Below, in pieces: positions 44,420 through 53,698 of a stretch of DNA of 64,000 nt. The translations under genes were made by a program, and so were the position numbers. Every line of letters begins with the position of its first letter. Within the stretch, counting starts at the first letter, position 1. Source of the DNA: Luteimonas viscosa (GTDB taxonomy: Bacteria; Pseudomonadota; Gammaproteobacteria; Xanthomonadales; Xanthomonadaceae); NCBI RefSeq assembly GCF_008244685.1, contig NZ_VTFT01000001.1:1963248-2027247 (forward strand), written 5' to 3'. The notes beneath the pieces are model-generated. The model ran no database searches. It was not told where the DNA came from and was given only the letters and a program-made list of their open reading frames with translations.

Positions 44420-45214
44420 ATGTCCGATCCGCTGTCCGCCCTGCTGCTGGGCATCCTCGAAGGGCTGACCGAGTTCCTGCCGGTCTCGAGCACCGGCCAC
44501 CTGCTGATCGCGCAGCACTGGCTCGGCGCCCGCTCGGACTTCTTCAACATCGTCATCCAGGCCGGGGCGATCCTGGCGATCACGCTGGTGTTCCGCCGGC
44601 GCATCTGGGACCTGGCCACCGGCCTGCACGATCGGGCCAACCGCGACTACGCGATGAAGCTCGCGGTCGCGTTCCTGGTCACCGCGATGGTCGGCCTGCC
44701 GGTGCGGCTGGCCGGCTGGGAACTGCCGGAGACGGTGTCGCCGATCGCCTGGGCGCTGATCCTGGGTGGCGTGTGGATGATCGTCGCCGAGCGCCTGGCC
44801 GAGCGTCGCGGCGACGGCACCGACGTCACCTGGACGGTGGCGGTGCTGGTGGGGCTGGCGCAGGTGGTGGCCGGCGTGTTCCCCGGCACCTCGCGCTCGG
44901 CCGCGGCGATCTTCATGGCGATGCTGGCCGGCCTCGGCCGGCGCTCCGCGGCGACCGAGTTCGTGTTCCTGGTCGGCATCCCGACCATGTTCGCGGCCAG
45001 CGGCTACGCCTTCCTCGAACTGTGGAAGGACGGGGCGATGGGCGGCGAGGCCTGGGGCGACGTCGCGCTGGCGTTCGCGGCCGCCACCGCCACCGGCTTC
45101 GTGGTGGTGAAGTGGCTGCTCGGCTACATCAAGCAGCACCGCTTCACCGGTTTCGCGGTCTACCGGATCCTGCTCGGCGGCGCCCTGCTGCTGTGGCTGC
45201 CGGCGGGGGACTGA
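44420..45214 (+). CDS. uppP: Undecaprenyl-diphosphatase UppP (BacA)
   Basis: This inner-membrane enzyme recycles undecaprenyl pyrophosphate for peptidoglycan and O-antigen synthesis. The 264-residue protein has about eight helices. The N-terminal active-site loop is [18 protein letters not shown] and the second conserved loop is [16 protein letters not shown], both BacA signatures. The ATG at 44420 is used because it gives the standard start. The gene diverges from glnA across a 343-bp region. Confidence 0.96.
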   Translation: MSDPLSALLLGILEGLTEFLPVSSTGHLLIAQHWLGARSDFFNIVIQAGAILAITLVFRRRIWDLATGLHDRANRDYAMKLAVAFLVTAMVGLPVRLAGWELPETVSPIAWALILGGVWMIVAERLAERRGDGTDVTWTVAVLVGLAQVVAGVFPGTSRSAAAIFMAMLAGLGRRSAATEFVFLVGIPTMFAASGYAFLELWKDGAMGGEAWGDVALAFAAATATGFVVVKWLLGYIKQHRFTGFAVYRILLGGALLLWLPAGD

Positions 45215-45436
45215 GGCACGCGGCAGCGCACTTGCGTCCTGCCCGGGCCGACAGCGGCGGGAGGCGCATCGCGATACCCCATCCTGGCCCCTGCCGTGGG
45301 CGCCCCACCCCATCCCGGGGACAGCGGACCGACGAACTGCAGCCGCGTTGTCGATCTGCGGACCCATCATTCGTCGACATCCCGAACGCCGCGGCTGCGC
45401 GCCCGCTGCCACGGCGTTCCCGAACGGAGCGACGAC

Positions 45437-45799
45437 ATGGCCTACATCGACGGATTCCTGATTCCGGTCCCGAAACGCAACCTCCCCGCCTATCGCGCGA
45501 TGGCACGCAAGGCCGGCAAGGTCTGGATGGAATACGGCGCGCTGCAGTACCTCGAATGCGTCGAGGACGACGTGCCGCCGGGCCAGCTGACCTCGTTCCC
45601 GCTGGCGGTGCAGCGCAAGCGCGGCGAGGTGGTCCTGTTCTCGTTCATCGTCTACCGCTCGCGCCGGCATCGCGACGCGGTGAACAGGAAGGTCATGGCC
45701 GACCCGCGCATCGAGGCGATGTCGCCCGGCCGGATCAGGATGCCGTTCGACCACGCGCGCATGGTCTGGGGCGGGTTCGAATCGATCGTCGCGTTGTAA
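45437..45799 (+). CDS. DUF1428 family protein
   Basis: This is a 120-residue protein with a ferredoxin-like dimeric alpha/beta pattern. The start YIDGFLIPVPKRNLPAYRAMA, the middle MEYGALQYLECVEDDVPPG and the MPFDHARMVWGGFE ending are typical of DUF1428. Biochemistry is unknown. It opens a cluster with VOC, YceI and ECF sigma genes. The longer open frame upstream is not supported. Confidence 0.88.
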   Translation: MAYIDGFLIPVPKRNLPAYRAMARKAGKVWMEYGALQYLECVEDDVPPGQLTSFPLAVQRKRGEVVLFSFIVYRSRRHRDAVNRKVMADPRIEAMSPGRIRMPFDHARMVWGGFESIVAL

Positions 45800-45844
45800 T
45801 CCATCCACGAGAAGCAAACGCCGGCCCGGCCGGAAGGAGACCCG

Positions 45845-46231
45845 ATGTCCGCAGCAAACAGCGTCAACTGGTTCGAACTCTACGTGCAGGACATGCCCCG
45901 CGCCCGCGCGTTCTACGAAGCCGTGCTGGGTACCACCCTCGAATCGCTGAAGGTGCCCGGGGACGACGATGGCCTGGAGATGTGGGCCTTCCCCGGCGAC
46001 ATGGAGCACTACGGCGCCAATGGTGCGCTGTGCCGCATGCCCGGCGTGCCATCGGGACCCGGCGGCACCCTGGTCTACTTCGGCTGCGACGACTGCGGCG
46101 TCACCGGCGCGCGCGTGGCCGGGGCCGGCGGCCGCGTGCATCGCGAGAAGATGTCGATCGGCGAATACGGCTTCATCGTGCTGGCCTTCGACACCGAAGG
46201 CAACCTGTTCGGCCTGCACTCGATGCAATAG
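45845..46231 (+). CDS. VOC-family (glyoxalase/dioxygenase fold) protein
   Basis: This is a 128-residue vicinal-oxygen-chelate protein. It starts with NWFELYVQDMPRARAFYEAVLG, where the first beta-alpha unit is classic. GGTLVYFGCDD follows, then the second half (AGGRVHREKMSIGEYGFIVLAFDTEGN) with the last metal-ligand region in GNLFGLHS. Substrate unknown. AAGGAGA at 45834-45840 supports the start. It follows the DUF1428 gene by 45 bp. Confidence 0.9.
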   Translation: MSAANSVNWFELYVQDMPRARAFYEAVLGTTLESLKVPGDDDGLEMWAFPGDMEHYGANGALCRMPGVPSGPGGTLVYFGCDDCGVTGARVAGAGGRVHREKMSIGEYGFIVLAFDTEGNLFGLHSMQ

Positions 46232-46289
46232 CGGCGACAGCCACCCCCGGCGCGCGGGTTCCGCTGCGCGCCTTTCCCGAGGAGCCCAC

Positions 46290-46886
46290 ATGCGAGGTCC
46301 TGCCTTCGCCACTTCCGTCCTGCTGCTGGCCGCGCTTCCCGCGACCGCGGCGGACACCGTCTACGAGATCGATCCGGCGCACACCTTCCCCAGCTTCGAG
46401 GCCGATCACCTGGGCGGGCTCTCGGTTTGGCGCGGCAAGTTCAACACCACCCGCGGCACGGTGGTGCTCGACAGGGCCGCGAGCAGCGGACGGATCGAGG
46501 TCGTCGTCGACACGGGCAGCATCGACTACGGCCTCGACGCGATGAACGCGGAGGCGCGCGGCGCCGGGTTCTTCGATACCGCGACCTGGCCGGAGGCGAC
46601 CTACGCCGGCACCCTGGCCGGCTTCGCCGATGGCAGGCCGACGCGCGTGGACGGGGAGCTGACGCTGCGCGGCGTCACCCGGCCGGTGACGCTGGAGATC
46701 CGCAGCTTCAAGTGCATGCCGCATCCGCTGCACCGGCGCGAGCTGTGCGGGGCGGATGCGTTCGCCACCATCCGGCGCGACGAGTTCGGCATGTCCGCCG
46801 GCAAGGATTACGGATTCGACATGGCCGTCGACCTGCGCATCCAGGTCGAGGCGGTGGCGGTCGAACCCGGGAAGACGACGCGGTAG
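46290..46886 (+). CDS. YceI-family periplasmic protein (first of two)
   Basis: This is a 198-residue secreted lipocalin-like barrel. The signal peptide ends about residue 20 (LPATAAD). The YceI core has DPAHTFPSFEADHLGGLSVWRGKF, GFFDTATWPEATY and GELTLRGVTRPVTLEI. Relatives bind polyisoprenoid lipids in the periplasm. GAGGAG at 46279-46284 supports the start. It is convergent with the sigma-factor gene with a 15-bp gap. A second YceI lies at 56137-56724. Confidence 0.9.
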   Translation: MRGPAFATSVLLLAALPATAADTVYEIDPAHTFPSFEADHLGGLSVWRGKFNTTRGTVVLDRAASSGRIEVVVDTGSIDYGLDAMNAEARGAGFFDTATWPEATYAGTLAGFADGRPTRVDGELTLRGVTRPVTLEIRSFKCMPHPLHRRELCGADAFATIRRDEFGMSAGKDYGFDMAVDLRIQVEAVAVEPGKTTR

Positions 46887-46901
46887 CGAGCCGCCACGGT
46901 T

Positions 46902-48173
46902 TCAGCCGGCGGCGGCGCTTTCGGCGCGTGCCAGCAGCAGCGACCGTTCGCGCGCGTTGCGGGTCATGCCGGCGGCGCGTTCGAACTCCCGCCGCGCCTC
47001 GTCGAAGCGGCCGAGGCGATGCAGCAGGTCGCCGCGCACCGCGGGCATCAGGTGGTAGCTGCGCAGCGCCGGCGCGTCGGCCAGCGCATCCACCAGCGCC
47101 AGCGCCTCCTCCGGCCCGGAACGCATCGAGACCGCGACCGCGCGGTTGAGTTCGATCACCGGCGAAGGCGCGACCTCGGCAAGCACGTCGTACAGCAGCA
47201 CGATCCGCGTCCAGTCGGTGCCGTCCACGCTCGGTGCGCGCGCATGGCAGGCCGCGATCGCCGCCTGCAGCGTGTACGGCCCCGGTCCGGCACGCGCCGC
47301 CAGGCGCTCGGCCTGCGCGAGCGCGAGCAGGCCGCGATCGATCGCCTCGCGGTCCCAGCGCGCGCGGTCCTGGTCCTGCAGCAGGATCGGTTCTCCCGAC
47401 GGCCCGGTGCGCGCGGCGGCGCGCGAGGCCTGCAGTTCCATCAGCGCGAGCAGGCCGAAGGCTTCGGCTTCACCGGGCGCGAGCCCCACCAGCAGGCGTC
47501 CCAGACGCAACGCCTCGGCGCACAGCGCCGGCCGCATCCAGTCGTCGCCGGCGGTCGCGGCATAGCCTTCGTTGAACACCAGGTAGACCACGCCGAGCAC
47601 CGCCGACAGCCGCTCGGGCAGTTCCTCCCGGCGCGGCACCTCGAACGGCACGTCGGCCTCGCCCAGGGTGCGCTTGGCGCGCACGATGCGCTGGGCGACG
47701 GTGGCCTCGGGCACCAGGAACGCGCGCGCGATCTCGTCGGTGGCCAGGCCGCACAGCAGGCGCAGGGTCAGCGCGGTGCGTGCCTCCAGCGACAGCAGCG
47801 GGTGGCAGGCGACGAAGATCAGGCGCAGCAGGTCGTCGCCGATGTCGTCGTCGAACGCGGCCTCGCGCGCTTCGTGCAGTTCGTCGTGCAGGCCGTCGAG
47901 CTCCTGCGCGATCTGCGCATGCTTGCGGGCCTGCAGCTGGTAGCGGCGCAGGTGGTCGATCGCGCGGTGCTTGGCGGTGGCCATCAGCCATGCGCCCGGG
48001 TTGTCAGGCACGCCCGAGGCGGGCCAGCGCTCCAGCGCGGTGACCAGTGCGTCCTGCGCCAGCTCCTCGGCCAGGTCGAGGTCGCGCACCATGCGCATCA
48101 GCGCCGCGATCACCTTCGGCGATTCGGTGCGCCAGACGGCGTCGATGCGGCGGTGCAGGTCGGACTCGGCCAT
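46902..48173 (-). CDS. ECF42-type RNA polymerase sigma factor with long C-terminal domain
   Basis: This is a 423-residue sigma factor. Residues 15-80 are region 2 (MVRDLDLAEELAQDALVTALERW shortened here to DLAEELAQDALVTALERW) and residues 110-165 are region 4 (RTALTLRLLCGLATDEIARAFLVPEATVAQRIVRAK shortened to GLATDEIARAFLVPEATVAQ). A helical DUF6596/TPR-like C-terminus of about 230 residues follows. That build and the neighbouring VOC and DUF1428 genes fit the ECF42 group. No anti-sigma gene is adjacent, so the C-terminal domain probably controls it. Confidence 0.9.
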   Translation of the reverse strand: MAESDLHRRIDAVWRTESPKVIAALMRMVRDLDLAEELAQDALVTALERWPASGVPDNPGAWLMATAKHRAIDHLRRYQLQARKHAQIAQELDGLHDELHEAREAAFDDDIGDDLLRLIFVACHPLLSLEARTALTLRLLCGLATDEIARAFLVPEATVAQRIVRAKRTLGEADVPFEVPRREELPERLSAVLGVVYLVFNEGYAATAGDDWMRPALCAEALRLGRLLVGLAPGEAEAFGLLALMELQASRAAARTGPSGEPILLQDQDRARWDREAIDRGLLALAQAERLAARAGPGPYTLQAAIAACHARAPSVDGTDWTRIVLLYDVLAEVAPSPVIELNRAVAVSMRSGPEEALALVDALADAPALRSYHLMPAVRGDLLHRLGRFDEARREFERAAGMTRNARERSLLLARAESAAAG

Positions 48174-48221
48174 GGCCGCGTATCAGAGCACCGCGGTCGC
48201 GCGGGGCGCAAGTCGCGCACG

Positions 48222-48404
48222 TCATGGCACGCGCTCCGCATCGGCGGCGCGTGCGGGCTGGTCGCCTGCCGTGGAATGCGCCGGCATGCCGGGTGCCGGA
48301 CCGGGAACATGGGCGGGCGCTGGCGCGGCCTCCGGCGGCGCGCGGCGCATTTGCGGCACGAAGGTCTCCAGGCCGCGCCGCGCCAGCAGGCCGATCATGC
48401 TCAT
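48222..48404 (-). CDS. Possible small hypothetical protein
   Basis: This is a 60-residue frame from ATG 48404 with a GGAG-like site about 9 bp upstream. The N-terminus (MSMIGLLARRGLETFVPQMRR) could be an amphipathic helix, and the rest is Pro/Ala/His-rich. It resembles no family I know and may be a chance frame in high-GC DNA. It sits between the VOC gene and the sigma gene in their orientation. Confidence 0.25.
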   Translation of the reverse strand: MSMIGLLARRGLETFVPQMRRAPPEAAPAPAHVPGPAPGMPAHSTAGDQPARAADAERVP

Positions 48405-48446
48405 AGCCCCGGCTCCGGCCATTCCACTATCCGGCTCCCCCGCTCC

Positions 48447-48845
48447 TCACGTCGGCATCTCACGCATGTGGATCAGTTCCCACGCGTGGCCGTCCGGATC
48501 CACGAAGCCGTGGCCGTACATGAAGCCCCGGTCCTGCGCGGTGCGATGCGCCTGTCCGCCGGCGGCGACCGCCTTGCCGACCAGGGCATCGACCTCCTCG
48601 TCGCTGTCGCACGACAGGCACACCAGCACTTCGGCGTGGGTGCGCGCATCGACGATGGCGCGGTCGGTGAAGGTGGCGAAGAACGGCTCCACCAGCAGCA
48701 TCACGAAGATGTCGTCGCCGACGATCATGCAGGTGGCGTTCTCGTCGGTGAACTGCGGGTTGAAGCCGAAGCCGAGCGCGGTGAAGAACGCGACCGAAGC
48801 ATCGAGGTTCCCGACCGGGAGATTGACGAAGATCTTGCGTGCCAT
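48447..48845 (-). CDS. VOC-family protein (glyoxalase-like)
   Basis: This is a 132-residue VOC protein of the PhnB/extradiol-like group: IFVNLPVGNLDASVAFFTALGFGFN at the start, LLVEPFFATFTDRAI in the middle and GRFMYGHGFVDPDGHAWELIHM-type metal site near the end (seen as GFVDPDGHAWELIHM). It lies upstream of the ECF42 sigma gene in the same orientation, a common pairing. The function is not known. Confidence 0.9.
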   Translation of the reverse strand: MARKIFVNLPVGNLDASVAFFTALGFGFNPQFTDENATCMIVGDDIFVMLLVEPFFATFTDRAIVDARTHAEVLVCLSCDSDEEVDALVGKAVAAGGQAHRTAQDRGFMYGHGFVDPDGHAWELIHMREMPT

Positions 48846-48998
48846 GGGCGCTCCTGCGGGGCCGACGGGGCGGGCGCGTCGTCGCACCCTCGTACGGACG
48901 ACGAACCCGGGCGCCGCCGATCGACATCGCATCTCCGCTTCGGCTTGATGGCGAAAGGCGTAGGCTTGGCCGCGACGTCCGACCAAGGAGGCATCGCC

Positions 48999-49808
48999 AT
49001 GCGTCCCCTCGTCCTGATTCCGCTCGCCGTCGCACTCGCGGCGTGTGCGCCCTCCAATCCCCCGCCCGCGTCCCCGCCCGCGGCGACTGCGGTCGCACCC
49101 GCCCCGGCGTCCGCCGCGGCCCTCGACGCGCAGGCGCTGGCGGCCGCGCACTGGCGCCTCACCGGGGCGGTGGACGCGGCCGGCCGCCGCATCGATGCGC
49201 TGTTTCCGGGTCCCGACCAGCGGCTGCAGCTGGATTTCGCGGACGACCGGCTTTCGGTCAGCGGCGGCTGCAACCGGATGACCGGGCCTTACGCCCTCGT
49301 CGGCGAACGGTTCGAGGTCGGCGCGCTCGTCCGGACCAAGAAGTTCTGCGGCGGCGGCGCGCTGATGGCCGCCGACGAGGCGATCGGCGCGCGTCTGGCC
49401 GGCGCCGGCTCGCTGGTGCGCGGCGAGGGCGACACCCTGGTCCTGACCACTGCCGGCGGCGACCGCCTGACCTTCAGCGGCGATCCCACCGCCGCCGCCC
49501 GCCACGGCGGCGAGGGCGAGCGCGTGTTCCTCGAGGTCGCGCCGCAGCGCGTGCCCTGCCCGCACGCGATGATCCCCGACCACCGCTGCCTGCACGTGCG
49601 CGAGCTCGGCTACGACGCCAACGGCCTGCGGCGGGGCGAAGGCGAGTGGCGGTTCCTCTACCAGGAGATCGAGGGCTACACCCACACGCCCGGCGTGCGC
49701 AACGTGCTGCGCGTGGACCGCTTCGACGTCGCCGATCCACCGGCGGACGGATCGTCGGTCGCCTGGGTGCTGGACATGGTGGTCGAATCGGAGACGGTGT
49801 CGCCATGA
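48999..49808 (+). CDS. META-domain and DUF4377 lipoprotein
   Basis: This is a 269-residue exported lipoprotein with lipobox LAVALAAC at residue 16. A Pro/Ala spacer leads to a META (HslJ-like) domain at about 45-160 (WRLTGAVDAAGRR, SVSGGCNRMTGPY, TKKFCGGGALMAADEAI). A DUF4377-type domain at about 175-265 follows (EVAPQRVPCPHAMIPDHRCLHVRE shortened here to PCPHAMIPDHRCLHVRE, EIEGYTHTPGVRNVLRV). AAGGAG at 48985-48990 fixes the start. META proteins are linked to envelope stress and heat response; the role here is open. Confidence 0.87.
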   Translation: MRPLVLIPLAVALAACAPSNPPPASPPAATAVAPAPASAAALDAQALAAAHWRLTGAVDAAGRRIDALFPGPDQRLQLDFADDRLSVSGGCNRMTGPYALVGERFEVGALVRTKKFCGGGALMAADEAIGARLAGAGSLVRGEGDTLVLTTAGGDRLTFSGDPTAAARHGGEGERVFLEVAPQRVPCPHAMIPDHRCLHVRELGYDANGLRRGEGEWRFLYQEIEGYTHTPGVRNVLRVDRFDVADPPADGSSVAWVLDMVVESETVSP

Positions 49809-49943
49809 GGCCGGATCGCGCGATTCGATCCTGTCCGTTGACGACGTTTGCCGCGACCACTTCCGCGTGCCGTCGCATCGTCCCGGTCGCCCGGCGACGC
49901 TGCATTGGCGAAGCGGCGCCGGGAGCGAAATCGGCCGACGCGT

Positions 49944-50558
49944 TCAGGCGCCCGCGCGCGGGTGCAGCGAATAGCTGCCCCAGGTCGCCGCCTCGGCGAG
50001 CACGTGGCCCTGCATGGCGCGCAGCACCTGCCCTGCGGTGAACGTAGTCGCGAGTTCGAGCCTGTCCACGTCGAGCGCGAACACGCGGAAGAAATAGCGG
50101 TGCACGCGCAGGTCGTTCGAGGGCGGATACGGACCGTCGTAGCCGAAATACTCGCCACCCAGTTCGTCGTCGCCCGCGAACCAGCCGGTGTAGTCGTTCA
50201 GTCCCTGGCGTGCGCCGGCCGGGCCCGGCGGCGAGGCCTTGCCGCCCTTGCTCACGCCGTCGCTGGCGCTGCCGGCGGCGATCCCGTGCACGTCAGCCGG
50301 AATGTCGGCCATCGCCCAATGCACGAAGTCGCCGCGCGGATGCGCGACCGGGATCTCCACGCCGTCCTTGCCGGCCAGCGAGGGATCGGTCGGTGCGTCG
50401 GTGTCGATGCACAGCAGCGCGAACGAGCGCGTGCCTTCCGGCGCATCCTCCCACGCCAGGTGCGGGTTGCGGTTGCCGCCGAAGCCGTCGGGCGCGCCCA
50501 TCGCGAATTCGGCCGGGATCGCGCCGCCGTGGGCGAAGCTGTCGCTGCGGATCTTCAT
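49944..50558 (-). CDS. YbhB/YbcL-type phosphatidylethanolamine-binding-like protein
   Basis: This is a 204-residue PEBP-fold protein without a signal peptide. It has NRNPHLAWEDAPEGTRSFALLCIDTDAP, then the ligand-pocket motif DFVHWAMADIPADV and GYDGPYPPSNDLRVHRYFFRVFAL, the bacterial version of the Raf-kinase-inhibitor fold. The function of the family in bacteria is unsettled. It is convergent with the META lipoprotein. Confidence 0.9.
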   Translation of the reverse strand: MKIRSDSFAHGGAIPAEFAMGAPDGFGGNRNPHLAWEDAPEGTRSFALLCIDTDAPTDPSLAGKDGVEIPVAHPRGDFVHWAMADIPADVHGIAAGSASDGVSKGGKASPPGPAGARQGLNDYTGWFAGDDELGGEYFGYDGPYPPSNDLRVHRYFFRVFALDVDRLELATTFTAGQVLRAMQGHVLAEAATWGSYSLHPRAGA

Positions 50559-50615
50559 CGGACCACCTCCTGAAGGACCTGTCTTTTCAGGATAGCCCAG
50601 CCGCGCGCGCCCCGA

Positions 50616-51623
50616 TCAGGCGATGACCGCCGCGGCCAGGCGCTCCGCCGTCCAGCGTTCGGCGTAGCCGCCTAAGCGTGCGTCCTCGAGGAAGCCGCAA
50701 TGCCCGCCCCAGGGCACGATCTCCACGCGCGCGAGCGCGGGCAGGGCCAGCGCGTGGAACTCGTCGAGCGGGATCACCGGGTCGTCGGCCGCCATCAGGA
50801 TGTGGGCCGGGACCTGCAGCGCCTGCAGCCGGTCGCCGGCCACCGAGTAGCCGTCGAAGTAGTTGTCGATGCTGCCCAGGTCGGTGTGCCGCAGCACCAG
50901 CCATTCGGTCAGTTCGCGCATGCCCAGGCGCAGGGTGGCGTCGTCGAAGCCCACGCGCTCGGGGAACAGCGCGCGCTTGCGCATCAGCGAACTGCGCCAC
51001 TTGCGTTCGAAGTAGCGCATGTAGAACCACAGCCCGTGTTCCATCCGGTGCATGGTCCGCGCCGGGTCCAGCACCGGGCACACCGCGGCCACCCGCGCCA
51101 GCGCCAGGCCGGCTTCCGGCGCGCGCAGGGCCAGGCGCAGCGCGAAGTTGCCGCCGAGCGAATAGCCGGCGACCACCAGCGGCCGCGGCGCGAAGCGCGA
51201 CGCGACGTCGCGCGCGGCGTGCACCACTTCCTCGATCCGGCAGGAATGGAAGATGTCGGGGTTGAGGTGGTGGGTGTCGCCGTGGTCGCGGAAGTTGAGC
51301 CGGAACACCTCGAACCCGCGCACCAGCAGCTGCGCGGCGGTCAGGCGCATGTAACTCGATTCGGCGCTGCCCTCCCAGCCGTGCAGCAGCAGCGCGAGGC
51401 CACGCGGCTCGGTGCCGGGCACCACGCTGTGCAGGCCGTGCAGGCGCACGCCGTCGCCGCCGTCGAGCAGGTGCTCGGTGGTGACCGCGCCGGTCCTGGC
51501 CAGCGCCTCCGCCCCGAGCCTGCGCCGCCACGGGCTGGTCGCGAGCACGGTCTGCAGGTGCGGGCTGCGCAGCCAGCGCGGCGGCGCATAGGCCGGCGCG
51601 AGCGGGCCGCCGTCGGGGGTCAC
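50616..51623 (-). CDS. YheT-family alpha/beta-hydrolase
   Basis: This is a 335-residue hydrolase of the YheT/ABHD1-3 group. The start is GTG 51623, overlapping the acyltransferase stop (GTGA). Family features are WLRSPHLQTVLAT, LLLHGWEGSAES (oxyanion region), nucleophile Ser in VAGYSLGGNFAL, Asp in ADDPVIP and His in WGGHCGF. Substrates are probably esters or lipids. It ends a minus-strand run YkvA, thioesterase, acyltransferase, hydrolase, consistent with lipid work. Confidence 0.9.
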   Translation of the reverse strand: MTPDGGPLAPAYAPPRWLRSPHLQTVLATSPWRRRLGAEALARTGAVTTEHLLDGGDGVRLHGLHSVVPGTEPRGLALLLHGWEGSAESSYMRLTAAQLLVRGFEVFRLNFRDHGDTHHLNPDIFHSCRIEEVVHAARDVASRFAPRPLVVAGYSLGGNFALRLALRAPEAGLALARVAAVCPVLDPARTMHRMEHGLWFYMRYFERKWRSSLMRKRALFPERVGFDDATLRLGMRELTEWLVLRHTDLGSIDNYFDGYSVAGDRLQALQVPAHILMAADDPVIPLDEFHALALPALARVEIVPWGGHCGFLEDARLGGYAERWTAERLAAAVIA

Positions 51624-52354
51624 GGCGCCATCGCCGCGACGATCCGCTCGCGCGCGGTCTCGGCGATGCGGCGGCGGCCCTCGGTGTCGCCTGGCGCGAT
51701 CGGTTCGAGGAACACGACCTCCGCCGGCCGCGCCGGCTCGCCCAGCAGCCGCAGGAAGTTGCCGAAGAAGCTCTCGCCGGGCGCGAACGCGACCACGGTC
51801 TGCGCATCGCCGTGTTCGCCATAGCGCAGCGCCACCGGTTGCACCGGCACCCCGGCCTCGACCGCGGCCAGGAAGATGCGCGCGTGGAACGGACCCACCT
51901 CGCGCCCGTCGCGGGTGCGGCCTTCCGGGAACACGCCCACCGCGCGGCCGTCGCGCAGCCGAGCCAGCATTTCGTGCAGCACGCCGCCGAGCGATTCCTG
52001 GCTGCCGCGCTGGTGGAAGATGGTTTCCGCGCGCCCCGCCAACCAGCCGACCAGCGGCCAGCCGGCGATCTCGCGCTTGGCGACGAAGCCCATCATCCGC
52101 TGGCTGTGCAGGGCGACGATGTCGAGCCAGCTGACGTGGTTGGCGACGAACATCACCGCACCCGGGGCCGGGTGGCCGATGCGGCGCGCGCGGATGCCGA
52201 ACACCCGCATCAGCCCGCCCGACCACAGCCGCACCGCGCGCTGGTGCAGGCGGCTGCCGCCGGCCAGGCGCAGGTTGCCGAGCGGCGGCGCCATCATCAG
52301 CAGGGTCAGCGGCAGGTGCACCAGCAGGTGCCACAGCAGGAAGGGGATACGCAT
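51620..52354 (-). CDS. 1-acyl-glycerol-3-phosphate acyltransferase-like protein
   Basis: This is a 244-residue PlsC-family enzyme that would transfer an acyl chain to lysophosphatidate or a related lipid. The N-terminal helix (LLWHLLVHLPLTLLMMAPPLG) anchors it in the membrane. The HX4D motif reads NHVSWLD, and the substrate motif reads FPEGRTRDG. The ATG at 52354 gives this N-terminus; the longer frame to 52507 has no better start. It is coupled by GTGA to the downstream hydrolase. Confidence 0.9.
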   Translation of the reverse strand: MRIPFLLWHLLVHLPLTLLMMAPPLGNLRLAGGSRLHQRAVRLWSGGLMRVFGIRARRIGHPAPGAVMFVANHVSWLDIVALHSQRMMGFVAKREIAGWPLVGWLAGRAETIFHQRGSQESLGGVLHEMLARLRDGRAVGVFPEGRTRDGREVGPFHARIFLAAVEAGVPVQPVALRYGEHGDAQTVVAFAPGESFFGNFLRLLGEPARPAEVVFLEPIAPGDTEGRRRIAETARERIVAAMAP

Positions 52355-52519
52355 CGCGTAACGGAAGACACGCACAGGGCAATCCAGCCAGCAGGACCGG
52401 GAATTCGATCCGCGCACGATACCCAATGGCGGCGGCCATCGGCCAGCGCAGACTGGCGCGAGCGCTGCATCGACGAGGCGGCGCGCGGTCGCGCGACTGC
52501 GGAACACGCGCTGCGGCGA

Positions 52520-52951
52520 TCAGCCGCGCGGCACCACCGCCAGCGTCAGCCGGGAAATGCAGACGAGCCTGCCGGCTTCGTCCTCGATCCGGATTTCCCA
52601 GACCTGGGTGCTGCGGCCCACGTGCAGCGGCCGTGCGGTGCCGGTGACGATGCCGCTGTGCACCCCGCGCAGGTGGTTGGCATTGATCTCGATGCCGACC
52701 ACGCCATGGCCGTCCGGCGCGCACAGCCCGCCGGCGCTGCTGCCGAGCGTCTCGGCCAGCAGCACCGAGGCGCCGCCATGCAGCAGGCCGTACGGCTGAT
52801 GGGTGCGCGCGTCGACCGGCATCGTGCCGCGCAGGAAGTCCGCGCCCAGTTCGGTGAAGACGATACCCAGCGGCTCCATCGCGGTGTTCCGCGACATCGC
52901 GTTGAGCTGGTCGAGGGATACGCCTGCGCGGAACATCCGCGCCGGGCTCAC
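52520..52951 (-). CDS. Hotdog-fold acyl-CoA thioesterase (YdiI/MenI type)
   Basis: This is a 143-residue hotdog protein. The catalytic-helix region reads YGLLHGGASVLLAETLGSSAG with the acid residue, and VVGIEINANHLRGVHSG is the family motif. Such enzymes hydrolyse small acyl-CoA or DHNA-CoA esters. The GTG at 52951 overlaps the YkvA stop by GTGA; an ATG at 52936 is the alternative. It lies about 165 bp upstream of the acyltransferase. Confidence 0.9.
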   Translation of the reverse strand: MSPARMFRAGVSLDQLNAMSRNTAMEPLGIVFTELGADFLRGTMPVDARTHQPYGLLHGGASVLLAETLGSSAGGLCAPDGHGVVGIEINANHLRGVHSGIVTGTARPLHVGRSTQVWEIRIEDEAGRLVCISRLTLAVVPRG

Positions 52952-53568
52952 CGGAACTTGAACAGGCTCGGGCGCCAGGCGCGCGAGTAATTGGCCTTGC
53001 CGTAGCCGCTGCTGCTGCCGTAGCCCATGCCGAACTCGCCACCGCCTTCGCGGCTGCGGCGCGCGTGCATGCGTTCGACCAGCTCGTCGCGGCGGCTCTC
53101 GAGCCAGTCGGCGCGGCCGACGGCGGCCGGATCGATGCCGCGCTTGGTCGCCTCGCGCTCGCGGTAATCGCAGAAGTCGTCGTAGGCGTCGAGCTCATGC
53201 TTGAGCTCGCGCACGCACAGCTCGATCATGATCGCGTCGTCGAGGAAGCCCAGCACTTCGACGTGGTCCGGGATCACGTCCTTGGGGTCGGCGAAGTACA
53301 CCAGCGCCGACAGTACGTGCTGCTTGTCTTCCTCGTCGAGGTGCCAGCCCTCGTCGCGGACCATCGCGATCATGTCGTCCAGGCGGACCAGGCGCTCGCG
53401 GATGAAGTCGGGCGTCTTGACCTTCTGCGCGCCTTCCAGCAACCCCGCCGCGGCGGTGACGATCTCCTCGGCCGACTTGTGCTCCGCCGCCTTGTGCGCG
53501 GCCTTCAGCGCGGCGGTGAAATGCTCGAGATCCTGGTCGTTGAGGTCGATGGTCAGCGAAAGCGACAT
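52948..53568 (-). CDS. YkvA-family (DUF1232) protein with Gly/Tyr tail
   Basis: This is a 206-residue protein. The DUF1232 core at about 65-120 includes SALVYFADPKDVIPDHVEVLGFLDDAIM. The C-terminus has an unusual tail, GMGYGSSSGYGKANYS, then SLFKFR. The small gene at 53699-53881 ends with a closely similar tail. YkvA proteins have unclear function. The start at 53568 gives MSLSLTIDLNDQDLEHF. Confidence 0.87.
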   Translation of the reverse strand: MSLSLTIDLNDQDLEHFTAALKAAHKAAEHKSAEEIVTAAAGLLEGAQKVKTPDFIRERLVRLDDMIAMVRDEGWHLDEEDKQHVLSALVYFADPKDVIPDHVEVLGFLDDAIMIELCVRELKHELDAYDDFCDYREREATKRGIDPAAVGRADWLESRRDELVERMHARRSREGGGEFGMGYGSSSGYGKANYSRAWRPSLFKFR

Positions 53569-53698
53569 GGCGGGGTCCGGGGCGGGGAGAAAAGAGGTGC
53601 AGCCTAGGCCGCGCGCGGCGCGCGCGTCAATCGCGCGAAGCGGTGCGCGGCCCGCGTCTCCGGTGCCCCAGGCGGCGACGGATGCGTCGCCGCACGCA

